Shown here: positions 52,443 through 60,684 of the stretch, one piece after another | Layout of the letters: each line of letters begins with the position of its first letter | Position numbering within the stretch: position 1 is the first letter of the stretch | NCBI RefSeq assembly: GCF_900105145.1 | Contig: NZ_LT629752.1 | Location: 3,725,501 to 3,789,500 of the forward strand | Reading direction: 5' to 3' | DNA from: Polaribacter sp. KT25b | GTDB taxonomy: Bacteria > Bacteroidota > Bacteroidia > Flavobacteriales > Flavobacteriaceae | Length of the DNA: 64,000 nucleotides | Notes under the pieces: model-generated | What the model was told of the DNA's origin: nothing | Database searches by the model: none | The model's input: the letters and a program-made list of their open reading frames with translations, nothing else | Translations under genes and position numbers: made by a program

Positions 52443-52463
52443 AAAATACGTGTTTCGTATTTT
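52443..52463 (-). promoter_or_regulatory. Dyad before mbnP, operator or leader hairpin
   Basis: AAAATACG-N5-CGTATTTT, a perfect 8-bp inverted repeat 12 nt upstream of the mbnP start. Confidence 0.4.
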
Positions 52464-52572
52464 GGTTGGTTATAAATAGGGTGTAATTTTTTTTAGCACA
52501 AAACATATTTACAGAAAGCACATAAAGTGTTTCTATAAAAGTGTACCAAAAAGGTTTAATAAAACGGGTTAT

Positions 52573-52956
52573 TTAAGAAAGAAAATCTGGTGGTTGTTCT
52601 AATTTATTTTGACAAGAAAAGGAACGTAAAGAATTTTTATTCCTGATAAGTTTATTGTTAAGAAGTAATATGTTTTTTGCAACGTAATCTTCATTTATCT
52701 GATGAAAAACAGGAAAAAATGATTCAGAAAGTGAATTTGTGCCTTTTACATCTTTGCTAGAAGTATCAATATTTGTCGAAATCTGTTTTGCTAAATGACA
52801 TTTACCATTACATTGTAGTTCTGGTTTATCTTTATTTACACAATATGTTTCTATAATATAATCAATATTTAACTCAAAATACCCAATATATCCTAAGTGA
52901 TATATGGGTCTAAAAGCAAATGCTGTAAATAATACTATGAAAATTAATTTTTTCAG
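52573..52956 (-). CDS. CNGKC-motif exported or membrane protein lacking an ATG start
   Basis: An open frame of about 127 codons with no ATG; the first usable codon is a CTG at 52956 (LKKLIFIVLF, a hydrophobic export signal), while ATA and ATT codons lie a few positions upstream. The distinctive part is CVNKDKPELQCNGKCHLAKQ near residue 45, three cysteines in a pattern I have seen in short Bacteroidetes proteins beside metal genes. It precedes mbnP by 142 bp in the same direction and ends with PPDFLS. A copper role is inferred from context. Confidence 0.6.
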   Translation of the reverse strand: MKKLIFIVLFTAFAFRPIYHLGYIGYFELNIDYIIETYCVNKDKPELQCNGKCHLAKQISTNIDTSSKDVKGTNSLSESFFPVFHQINEDYVAKNILLLNNKLIRNKNSLRSFSCQNKLEQPPDFLS

Positions 52957-53019
52957 AAAAAATATTTTTTCGCAAATATAGTATGGTTAATTTGTATTTG
53001 CCATAGATAAAATAAAAAA

Positions 53020-53039
53020 GACGAACATTTCTGCTCGCC
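53020..53039 (-). terminator. Terminator of the NO reductase operon
   Basis: On the minus strand GGCGAGCA-gaaa-TGTTCGTC pairs with two G.U wobbles and is followed by TTTTTTATTTTAT. It is the same hairpin type as at 47360 and 49523. Confidence 0.75.
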
Positions 53040-53053
53040 TTTTTTACTAAAAA

Positions 53054-55273
53054 CTATTTTTTCCTTTTGTAATTGTAAATTACTTCATCAATAGTAAACC
53101 AACAGAAATAATAGATTCCTATAGAAAAGAGAATATCTCCAATCATTCTCATCCATTTTAATGTTTGTATTGTTGGTGAATATAAAAGATCTGATTCTCT
53201 TGCAAAAGAATATCCTTCTGTGATAGAAGTATATGCTTGTATAATTCCTATTGGTAACATACTAAATACCATCATTGCTATTAAACCGATATTTAAAAAC
53301 CAAAAAGCTCTTTTTAGTTTTGTATTGCTCCAAGCTCTATCAGAATAAAAACGTAAACAGATTATAATAAAGCCCATTCCTAACATTCCGTACACACCAA
53401 ATAAAGCTGTATGCGCATGAACTGCAGTGGTATTTAAACCTTGAATATAATATAAAGCAATTGGTGGATTAATTAAGAAGCCAAAAACTCCGGCTCCTAA
53501 AAAGTTCCAAAAAGAAACAGAGATAAAGTAGAATATTGGCCATTTATAATTCTGAATCCATTTTTTACTTTTTAAAAGGTTCCAGTTTTCTCTAATTTCA
53601 AAACCCATTAAAGTTAACGGCACAACTTCTAAAGCACTAAATGTTGCTCCTAAAGCGATTGCTTGTACTGGCGTACCAGAATAATATAAGTGATGTAAAG
53701 TTCCGATAATTCCACCCGCTAAAAATATAGATGCAGAAGCGATAGAAACTCTACCAGCAGTTTTAGCAGAAATTATTTCCATTCTTGAGAAAATAAACGC
53801 AATTACTACTGTTGCAAAAACTTCGAAAAAGCCTTCTACCCATAAATGTACCAACCACCATCTCCAATAGTTAATTACTGGTAAACTACTGTTTTCTCCA
53901 TACATTAATCCAGAGAAGAAAAACATACCAATTGCCATTACAGATATTAATAGAATAATTAATAAGTGTTTAGATTCGTCGTTTTTTCTAATTGCATATA
54001 AAATATGTCTACTAACCATAACAACCCATAAAACAAGACCGATTCCTAAAAATATTTGCCAGAATCTACCTAAGTCCATGTATTCATATCCTTGATGACC
54101 AAAGAAAAAGTTGGTTGTTAAATCTAAAAATTGATGAATACCTAACCATTCTCCTAACATAGAACCAAGCACAATAACGATTAAAGCGACAAAAAGAAAG
54201 TTGATTCCAAAAAGTTGATATTTCATTTCTTTTTTAGAAATCATTGGCGCTAAAAACAATCCTGTTGCCAACCAAGTAGCAGCAATCCAAAAAACAGCTA
54301 ATTGTGTATGCCACGTTCTACTTACTGAATATGGTAAAAATTTAGCTAAATCAAATCCGAAGAAACTTTGTCCTTCTACCGTATAATGAACCGTTATAAT
54401 TCCTAAAATTACTTGTAAAGCAATTAATAATGAAATTACAAAGAAGTATTTTAATACTGCTTTTTGTGATTTTGCTAATTTCATGTTAAGTAAAGGATCT
54501 GAATCTGGTTTTGTAAGAGATTCTCCTTTTTCATGATTTCTTAAGTAATAGAAGGATAAAATTCCGATAAATACAAGTAACAATACAATTGATAAACCAG
54601 ACCAAATTATAGAACCATCTGTAATATTATTATCAATTAAAGGTTCGTGTGGCCAGTTAGAAGTATATGTATAGTCTTTTCCTAATCTGTTAGTACTTGC
54701 AGCCCAAGAAGTCCAAAAGAAAAAAGCGTTTAATTGTTTTAGCTTTACTTTATCTTTTAAAGCACCTTCAGGAATTGCATATCTTTCATTTCCTTTAGAA
54801 AAGATGTCGCTAAAATGCTGAATATTATTATTTATTGCAGCAACTCTTTCTTGAGAAATTATAATTGTTTTAGTAGCAGAATTATACGTATTCGTTTTAA
54901 TATCTTTTATTAAACGAGCCTTTATTGCTGCTTTATTCTCAACATCTAAATCGTCGTATTTCTTATTGAAATCTTTTTTTGCCCATAAATCAAGCATAAA
55001 AACAGCTTCTCTATGAATCCAATCTGCAGACCAATCTGGTGCTACATAACTTCCATGTCCCCAAATTGAGCCCACTTCCATGCCACCAATAGATTCCCAA
55101 ACATTTTGACCTATTTGTATGTCTTCAATTGTATAAAAAACTTCGTTTGTATCTTTAACTACTACCTTTTCTGGAATTGGTGGTTGTTTTTGATAGACTT
55201 CTGTTCCTACCCAAATTAGTACTGCAAAAGAGAGTACAACTACGCTTATAAAAGCAATCCAAATTTTCTTCAT
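53054..55273 (-). CDS. norZ: Quinol-dependent nitric oxide reductase (qNOR)
   Basis: 739 residues. The N-terminal NorC-like soluble part (about 30-215, with WGHGSYVAPDWSADW) is fused to the 12-helix catalytic NorB domain, the hallmark of quinol-fed NorZ. Heme and non-heme iron ligands lie in HTQLAVFWIAATW, HLWVEGFFEVFAT and HAHTALFGVYG. It reduces two NO to N2O at the inner membrane. It is co-transcribed with a cupin gene and controlled by an Rrf2 protein. Confidence 0.95.
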   Translation of the reverse strand: MKKIWIAFISVVVLSFAVLIWVGTEVYQKQPPIPEKVVVKDTNEVFYTIEDIQIGQNVWESIGGMEVGSIWGHGSYVAPDWSADWIHREAVFMLDLWAKKDFNKKYDDLDVENKAAIKARLIKDIKTNTYNSATKTIIISQERVAAINNNIQHFSDIFSKGNERYAIPEGALKDKVKLKQLNAFFFWTSWAASTNRLGKDYTYTSNWPHEPLIDNNITDGSIIWSGLSIVLLLVFIGILSFYYLRNHEKGESLTKPDSDPLLNMKLAKSQKAVLKYFFVISLLIALQVILGIITVHYTVEGQSFFGFDLAKFLPYSVSRTWHTQLAVFWIAATWLATGLFLAPMISKKEMKYQLFGINFLFVALIVIVLGSMLGEWLGIHQFLDLTTNFFFGHQGYEYMDLGRFWQIFLGIGLVLWVVMVSRHILYAIRKNDESKHLLIILLISVMAIGMFFFSGLMYGENSSLPVINYWRWWLVHLWVEGFFEVFATVVIAFIFSRMEIISAKTAGRVSIASASIFLAGGIIGTLHHLYYSGTPVQAIALGATFSALEVVPLTLMGFEIRENWNLLKSKKWIQNYKWPIFYFISVSFWNFLGAGVFGFLINPPIALYYIQGLNTTAVHAHTALFGVYGMLGMGFIIICLRFYSDRAWSNTKLKRAFWFLNIGLIAMMVFSMLPIGIIQAYTSITEGYSFARESDLLYSPTIQTLKWMRMIGDILFSIGIYYFCWFTIDEVIYNYKRKK

Positions 55274-55301
55274 TTTATTGATTTAATCTATTTTTATAAA
55301 T

Positions 55302-55640
55302 TTAAGAGACTACGTCGTTTACTCTTTTTATTGAATCTGTTTTTGCGATGGTTAATCTTACAATCGCATCTTCTGTACATACTAAATCGTGAGGTACATT
55401 TGCATCTAATGCTATTAAATCACCTCTTTTAAGGTTTAATACTTTTTTATTGACACCAAAATTAATTTCACCTTCAAAAATTTCTACAACAATTGGTTTT
55501 GGAGCAGAATGTTCTTTCATTTCTTGGTTTTTACGCATCACTATTCTTATTTCTTTAGTGGTGTCAGTTTCCATAAGCAGCGTTATTGTTGGCTTATCTT
55601 CTTTATAGGTTATGTTTTTTGTTATTGAAGCTGTAATCAC
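55302..55640 (-). CDS. Cupin-domain protein in the NO reductase operon
   Basis: 112 residues with one small beta barrel. It has the cupin pattern around EIFEGEINFGVNKKVLNLKRGD and ANVPHDLVC, with one His at the usual C-terminal metal site but few ligands in the first motif. It begins the operon, 28 bp before norZ, downstream of a palindromic site shared with the rrf2 promoter. It may sense or handle a NO-related metal centre; this is inference. Confidence 0.82.
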   Translation of the reverse strand: MITASITKNITYKEDKPTITLLMETDTTKEIRIVMRKNQEMKEHSAPKPIVVEIFEGEINFGVNKKVLNLKRGDLIALDANVPHDLVCTEDAIVRLTIAKTDSIKRVNDVVS

Positions 55641-55678
55641 AATATTTAATTTAGTTGGTTTATTTATTATTTAAGAAT

Positions 55679-55698
55679 AAAAGGTCTTTTTATCCTTT
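55679..55698 (-). promoter_or_regulatory. Rrf2/NsrR-type operator candidate, copy 1 (cupin-norZ)
   Basis: AAAAGGTCTTTTTATCCTTT shares 14 of 20 positions with copy 2, with identical AAAAG and ATCCTTT ends that form an imperfect dyad. It begins 39 nt upstream of the cupin start. Confidence 0.55.
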
Positions 55699-55714
55699 TT
55701 TGTGTAAAATTTTT

Positions 55715-56149
55715 TTAATTTTTTAGAAAGGAATCTCTTAAGTTTTTATCTTCAGAAAGTTCTAGGAGTGTTGTGTTTTCTAGCATTTTTCTAAGTTCTT
55801 CTCTAATTTCGATAAATTTAAAATGTAACGGACATGGTTTGTTTTCATTGCATTCGTGTAAACCTAAACCACAACCAGTATAAATAGTATCGCCATCTAA
55901 AACCTCTACAATATTACTTAATGTAACTGTTTTTAAGTTTTTTTCGTCAATAAAAAAACCTCCATGAGGACCTTTAATAGATTGTACTATTTTATTTTTG
56001 GTAAGTTGTTGCAAAATTTTTGCTGTAAAAGCATGCGGAGAATCTATAGCTTCAGAAATAGCAGTAATGCTTAATTTATTATCTATTTTAGATTCTTGAG
56101 CTATAAAAATTACCGCTCTTAAACCATATTCACACGTTTTAGAAAACAT
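55715..56149 (-). CDS. Rrf2-family regulator, NsrR-like
   Basis: 144 residues. The winged helix (about 1-80, with TAISEAIDSPHAFTAKILQQL recognition region) is followed by the cluster loop CGLGLHECNENKPCP with three cysteines, as in Fe-S sensing Rrf2 proteins such as NsrR and IscR. Loss of the cluster by NO would release repression. It lies directly upstream of the cupin-norZ operon, and the same 20-bp motif precedes both. Confidence 0.9.
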   Translation of the reverse strand: MFSKTCEYGLRAVIFIAQESKIDNKLSITAISEAIDSPHAFTAKILQQLTKNKIVQSIKGPHGGFFIDEKNLKTVTLSNIVEVLDGDTIYTGCGLGLHECNENKPCPLHFKFIEIREELRKMLENTTLLELSEDKNLRDSFLKN

Positions 56150-56183
56150 ATATTAATTTTATGGCGCAAAATTACAAAAAAAT

Positions 56184-56203
56184 AAAAGACAATTACATCC
56201 TTT
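56184..56203 (-). promoter_or_regulatory. Rrf2/NsrR-type operator candidate, copy 2 (rrf2 gene)
   Basis: AAAAGACAATTACATCCTTT, in the same orientation and at nearly the same distance (35 nt) from the rrf2 start as copy 1 has from the cupin start, suggesting autoregulation. Confidence 0.55.
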
Positions 56204-56231
56204 ATTGTTTTTTTAATAATTTATTTTTGAT

Positions 56232-56999
56232 TTAAAATTTTTCTGGGATAAAAGTTTGATAATCCATTGGTGGTCTAACATAAGATTTGTTGTCTGGTAA
56301 AGGAGGAAGTTCAATCGTTTTTATATCCATTTGTTTGTACGGAATTTTACTTAAAACATGACTGATACAATTTAATCTTGCTTTCTTTTTATTATCAGAA
56401 TTTACAACAAACCAAGGAACTTGTTTCGTATCTGTATGCGCAAACATTTGGTCTTTTGCCTTAGAGTAATCGATCCATCTAGAGCGAGATTCTAAATCCA
56501 TAGGACTAAATTTCCAGCGTTTTAAAGGGTTAGAAATTCGGTTTTTAAAACGTCTTTCTTGTTCTTCATCACTAACAGAAAACCAATATTTTAAAACAAT
56601 AATGCCAGATCTTACTAACATACGTTCAAATTCTGGGCAAGAACGTAAAAACTCATCATATTCATTATCTGTACAAAAACCCATCACTTTTTCTACACCA
56701 GCTCTATTATACCAGCTTCTATCAAACAGAACAATTTCTCCTGCTGCAGGTAAATATTGTGTATATCTTTGAAAATACCATTGTGTTTTTTCTCTTTCTG
56801 TTGGTACACCTAAAGCAACTACTTTACAAATTCTTGGGTTTAATGGTTCTGTAAAACGTTTAATTGTACCGCCTTTTCCAGAAGCGTCTCTTCCTTCAAA
56901 AACAATGACCACTTTTAAACCTTTACTTTTTACCCATTCTTGCATGTGTACTAATTCTGTATGTAGTTTTGCAAGTTCTCTATCGTAGTTAAATTTCAT
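56232..56999 (-). CDS. ppk2: Polyphosphate kinase 2 (PPK2)
   Basis: 255 residues, single PPK2 domain. Walker A is EGRDASGKGGTIKRF, Walker B is the Asp of IVLFDRSWYNRAGVE, and the lid follows. These enzymes use polyphosphate to phosphorylate nucleotides; the one-domain form of this length acts on NDP or NMP. Separated by 82 bp from the rrf2 gene; no operon link seen. Confidence 0.94.
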   Translation of the reverse strand: MKFNYDRELAKLHTELVHMQEWVKSKGLKVVIVFEGRDASGKGGTIKRFTEPLNPRICKVVALGVPTEREKTQWYFQRYTQYLPAAGEIVLFDRSWYNRAGVEKVMGFCTDNEYDEFLRSCPEFERMLVRSGIIVLKYWFSVSDEEQERRFKNRISNPLKRWKFSPMDLESRSRWIDYSKAKDQMFAHTDTKQVPWFVVNSDNKKKARLNCISHVLSKIPYKQMDIKTIELPPLPDNKSYVRPPMDYQTFIPEKF

Positions 57000-57197
57000 T
57001 CTTCGCCTGTTTTCTTAGATGCTTTATTACTGATGCAATTTAAGAAAAAGATTTTTTGTTAAAGCGTTTAAAAATTGTAACTTCAGTATTTTATATCAAT
57101 TATAAATAATAAAACACCAATTTTTAGCATAAACGAATAATCAAATTAAAAGTCCTATTTTTGTTTTTCGTATTTTATAATTTTAAAAAATAATTAT

Positions 57198-57980
57198 TTG
57201 TTAAACTACTATTCATATCCACATACAACCTCTAAAGAATGGGTAACTTTTGTACATGGTGCAGGAGGAAGTAGTTCTATTTGGTACAAACAAATTCGTG
57301 ATTTTAAAAAACAATTTAATGTTTTAATTTTAGATTTAAGAGGTCATGGAGATAGCAAGCCAAAATTAAAAGACACATTTAACTCTAAATATACTTTTGA
57401 TGCTATTACGAATGATATTGTTGAGGTTATTGAACATTTAAAAATTAAGAAATCTCACTTTATTGGTATTTCGTTAGGTACAATCTTGATTAGAAACTTA
57501 GCTGAAAAAAGACCAGAATTGGTTAAAAGTATGATTATGGGTGGTGCAATTATCAAACTTAATTTTCGCTCACAAGTATTAATGAAAGTTGGTAATATCT
57601 TTAAATCTGTAGTGCCTTATATGTTGCTTTATAAGCTTTTTGCATTTATTATTATGCCAAAGAAGAACCATAAAAAATCGAGATTATTATTTGTAAACGA
57701 AGCAAAGAAATTATATCAAAAAGAGTTTCTACGTTGGTTTAAATTAACATCAGAAATTAATCCTTTATTACGTTTTTTTAGAACAAAAGATATTAATATT
57801 CCTACGTTTTATATCATGGGTGCAGAAGATCATTTGTTTTTACCTTCTATAAAAAATATTGTCTCTAAGCATCTTACTTCTTCGTTGTTTGTGGTAGAAA
57901 ATTGTGGTCATGTTGTAAATGTTGATAAACCAGAGGTTTTCAACAATCAAACTATTCAGTATATTTCTTCGTTACCCTAA
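57198..57980 (+). CDS. Alpha/beta-fold hydrolase
   Basis: 260 residues starting at TTG. Oxyanion segment FVHGAGGSSSIWYKQI, nucleophile elbow IGISLGTILIR (Ser near 96), acid in GAEDHLF and final His in NCGHVVNVDKPE. No signal peptide. A TATTTTTG at 57156-57163 fits the Bacteroidetes -7 box. The substrate is unknown. Confidence 0.86.
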   Translation: MLNYYSYPHTTSKEWVTFVHGAGGSSSIWYKQIRDFKKQFNVLILDLRGHGDSKPKLKDTFNSKYTFDAITNDIVEVIEHLKIKKSHFIGISLGTILIRNLAEKRPELVKSMIMGGAIIKLNFRSQVLMKVGNIFKSVVPYMLLYKLFAFIIMPKKNHKKSRLLFVNEAKKLYQKEFLRWFKLTSEINPLLRFFRTKDINIPTFYIMGAEDHLFLPSIKNIVSKHLTSSLFVVENCGHVVNVDKPEVFNNQTIQYISSLP

Positions 57981-58049
57981 AACTATTAGAACATCCTAAT
58001 TGGTTAACCAGTTTTATTTTTTTATATTTACTTTTTAAAATATACTAAA

Positions 58050-59054
58050 ATGAATCAAATTATTACGTTTGGAGAAGTATTAATGAGAATTTCTCCGTTA
58101 GGAAATAAGAAATTTATACAATCTAATGCAGCTGAATTTTACTTTGGAGGTACAGAATTAAATGTAGGAATTTCATTAGCAAATTTTGGTGGAAAAGTAA
58201 AACACATTTCTAGTATTTCTGATGATTTTATTGGCGATACAGCATTTTCTTACTTAAATAAATTTGATTTAGATACGTCATCAATTATTCGTTCTTCAAG
58301 ACCTTTAGGAGTTTATTTTTTAGAAGTTGGTGCAGTTATGAGACCAAGTTCTATTTCATATAATAGATCTCATTCTTCATTTTCAGAAATTACTCCATCA
58401 AAAGTAGATTGGGAAAAAGCTCTTGAAGATGGTAAATGGTTTCATTGGACAGGGATTACGCCTGCATTAAATAAAGGAAGCCAAGAAACGCTTTTAGAAG
58501 GTTTAAAATTAGCAAGAAATAAAGGAATGACGGTTTCTGCAGATCCTACGTATAGAAGTGGTTTGTGGAAATATGGAGAAGATGCAAAGGAAGTTTTATC
58601 AGAATTGATTAATTATTCGACCATTTTTATTGGCGGAATTAATGAAATGAATGAACTTTTAGGTACAGATTATTCGTATTCTAACGAAGATTTTATGGAG
58701 GCTAGTAAAGAGTTGATGCTTAAATTTCCATCCATAGAAAAGGTTTTTGATAAAATTAGGACTTCTATTAATTCTTCTTGGCATAAAATAAAAGCAAGAA
58801 TGTGGAATGGCAAAGAATTTAAAGAAACTAGCGAATTAGATATTACACATATTGTGGATAGAATTGGGACAGGAGATGCTTTTGCTGCAGGAATTATTCA
58901 TGGTTTACTAAATTTTGATGACTATAAAGCAATGGAATTTGGGAACGCAGCTTGTGCTATAAAACACACCTATTCTGGTGATGTTAATTATGCAAATGAA
59001 AAAGATGTAATAGCTATTTTAGGAGGAAATACTACAGGTAGATTTAATCGATAA
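58050..59054 (+). CDS. PfkB-family sugar kinase, 2-keto-3-deoxygluconate kinase-like
   Basis: 334 residues. PfkB signature 1 is visible as FYFGGTELNVGISLANFGG and signature 2 as DRIGTGDAFAAGIIHG with the catalytic Asp in GTGD. The sequence start (ITFGEVLMRISP) is that of KdgK, the enzyme that phosphorylates 2-keto-3-deoxygluconate in uronate breakdown. No aldolase or other pathway gene lies next to it here, so the assignment is by family only. Confidence 0.82.
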   Translation: MNQIITFGEVLMRISPLGNKKFIQSNAAEFYFGGTELNVGISLANFGGKVKHISSISDDFIGDTAFSYLNKFDLDTSSIIRSSRPLGVYFLEVGAVMRPSSISYNRSHSSFSEITPSKVDWEKALEDGKWFHWTGITPALNKGSQETLLEGLKLARNKGMTVSADPTYRSGLWKYGEDAKEVLSELINYSTIFIGGINEMNELLGTDYSYSNEDFMEASKELMLKFPSIEKVFDKIRTSINSSWHKIKARMWNGKEFKETSELDITHIVDRIGTGDAFAAGIIHGLLNFDDYKAMEFGNAACAIKHTYSGDVNYANEKDVIAILGGNTTGRFNR

Positions 59055-59087
59055 TTTTGATTGTAATTTGTAAAATACATAAAAAAA

Positions 59088-59111
59088 GCGAGTTTTAAAA
59101 CTCGCTTTTTT
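59088..59111 (+). terminator. Rho-independent terminator after the sugar kinase
   Basis: GCGAGTTTTAAAACTCGC (59088-59105) is a perfect palindrome flanked by A7 and T7, usable from both sides by the convergent genes. Confidence 0.85.
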
Positions 59112-59129
59112 TATGAAATCAATTGAATA

Positions 59130-60419
59130 CTAATTCATTAAATCTTCAATTTCATCAGCTTCTATAGGTATATTTTGCATTAAATTAAAAGGAGTTCCTT
59201 TTTCTTGAACAACAACATCATCTTCTAAGCGAATTCCAAAACCTTCTTTTGGTATATAAATTCCGGGTTCTACTGTAAAAACCATGTTAGCTTGTATTGG
59301 CTCGTGTAATAAACCATAATCGTGTGTGTCTAAACCAATATGATGACTGGTTCCGTGCATAAAATATTTTTTATAAGCAGGCCAATTTGGGTCTTCATTT
59401 TGCACATCAGCTTTGTCTATTAAGCTTAATTTTAACAATTCTGATGTCATTACTTTACCAACTTCTACATGATATTCTTTCCATAAAGTTCCTGGAAGTA
59501 ACATATTTGTAGCTTCTTTTTTTACATGATTTACAGCATTATAAACTGCTTTTTGTCTATCTGTAAAACGCCCAGAAACAGGAATCGTTCTCGATAAATC
59601 GCTTTTATAATTGGCATATTCTGCAGCAATATCAAACAAAATTAAATCGCCTGCTTTACATTGCTGATTATTTTCTATATAATGTAAAACATTTGCGTTA
59701 TTTCCGCTTGCAATAATTGGTGTATATGCAAATCCTTTAGAGCGATTTCTAATAAATTCGTGTAATAATTCTGCTTCAATTTCATATTCCCATACATTTG
59801 GTTTTACAAAATTTAAGATTCTTCTAAAACCTTTTTCGGTAATATTACAAGCATGTTGCATTAAATCTAATTCTATTTGATCTTTTACAGAACGTAAACG
59901 ATGCATAATAGGACTACTTTTTGCAACAGAATGTGCTGGATATTTTGCTAGTAGTTTTTTTGTAAAACGGTCTTCACGAGTTTCTGTAACTACATTTGCT
60001 CTATAATGTTCGTTTGTGTTAATGTAAAAAGTATCGCAATACGTAGAAAGCTCGAATAAAATTTTGTCTAAGTCTTGTAACCAATAAACAGAGGTAATTC
60101 CGCTTGTTTTAAAAGCAGCATCTTTGGTTAATTTTTCGCCTTCCCAAACGGCAATATGATCATTTGTTTCTCTAACAAATAAAACTTCTCTTAAATCTGG
60201 GTTTGGGCAATCTGGAAATAACATTAAAACACTTTCTTCTTGATCTACACCACTTAAATAAAAAATATCTCTGTGCTGCTCAAAAGGCATTGTGCTATCT
60301 GCGCTAATTGGATAAATATCGTTAGAATTAAAAATCGCCAAACTATTTGGCTTCATGGCAGAAGCAAAATTTTTACGATTTTTGATAAATAATTTTGAGT
60401 CTATTTTATCGTATTTCAT
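59130..60419 (-). CDS. pepP: Xaa-Pro aminopeptidase (aminopeptidase P family)
   Basis: 429 residues: N-terminal AMP_N domain (about 1-145) and a C-terminal pita-bread fold with the five metal ligands in LFDIAAEYANYKSDLSRT (two Asp), GTSHHIGLDTHD (His), TVEPGIY (Glu) and RLEDDVVV (Glu). It removes the first residue before proline in the cytoplasm. Length and motifs normal. Confidence 0.95.
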   Translation of the reverse strand: MKYDKIDSKLFIKNRKNFASAMKPNSLAIFNSNDIYPISADSTMPFEQHRDIFYLSGVDQEESVLMLFPDCPNPDLREVLFVRETNDHIAVWEGEKLTKDAAFKTSGITSVYWLQDLDKILFELSTYCDTFYINTNEHYRANVVTETREDRFTKKLLAKYPAHSVAKSSPIMHRLRSVKDQIELDLMQHACNITEKGFRRILNFVKPNVWEYEIEAELLHEFIRNRSKGFAYTPIIASGNNANVLHYIENNQQCKAGDLILFDIAAEYANYKSDLSRTIPVSGRFTDRQKAVYNAVNHVKKEATNMLLPGTLWKEYHVEVGKVMTSELLKLSLIDKADVQNEDPNWPAYKKYFMHGTSHHIGLDTHDYGLLHEPIQANMVFTVEPGIYIPKEGFGIRLEDDVVVQEKGTPFNLMQNIPIEADEIEDLMN

Positions 60420-60684
60420 TCTTAAAAATTTATGTTGAAATACAAAGGTAGCAATTATATCATCAATAAAAATAATTACAAAATTGTTACATTTTATTTT
60501 TTTAATAATTAATAATATTTGATGTTTTATTAGGGTAAAAACACAATTTTAGATTGTAAAATTTAAATAAAATATAATTTTTATATTAAAAAAAAGGTAT
60601 TTCAGAACAAAAAAAGGCGTTTTAGAACATTTTTGTGAAGTTAATAGGTAAAAGTTATTTATTGTATGGAAAATTTAAATCCAT

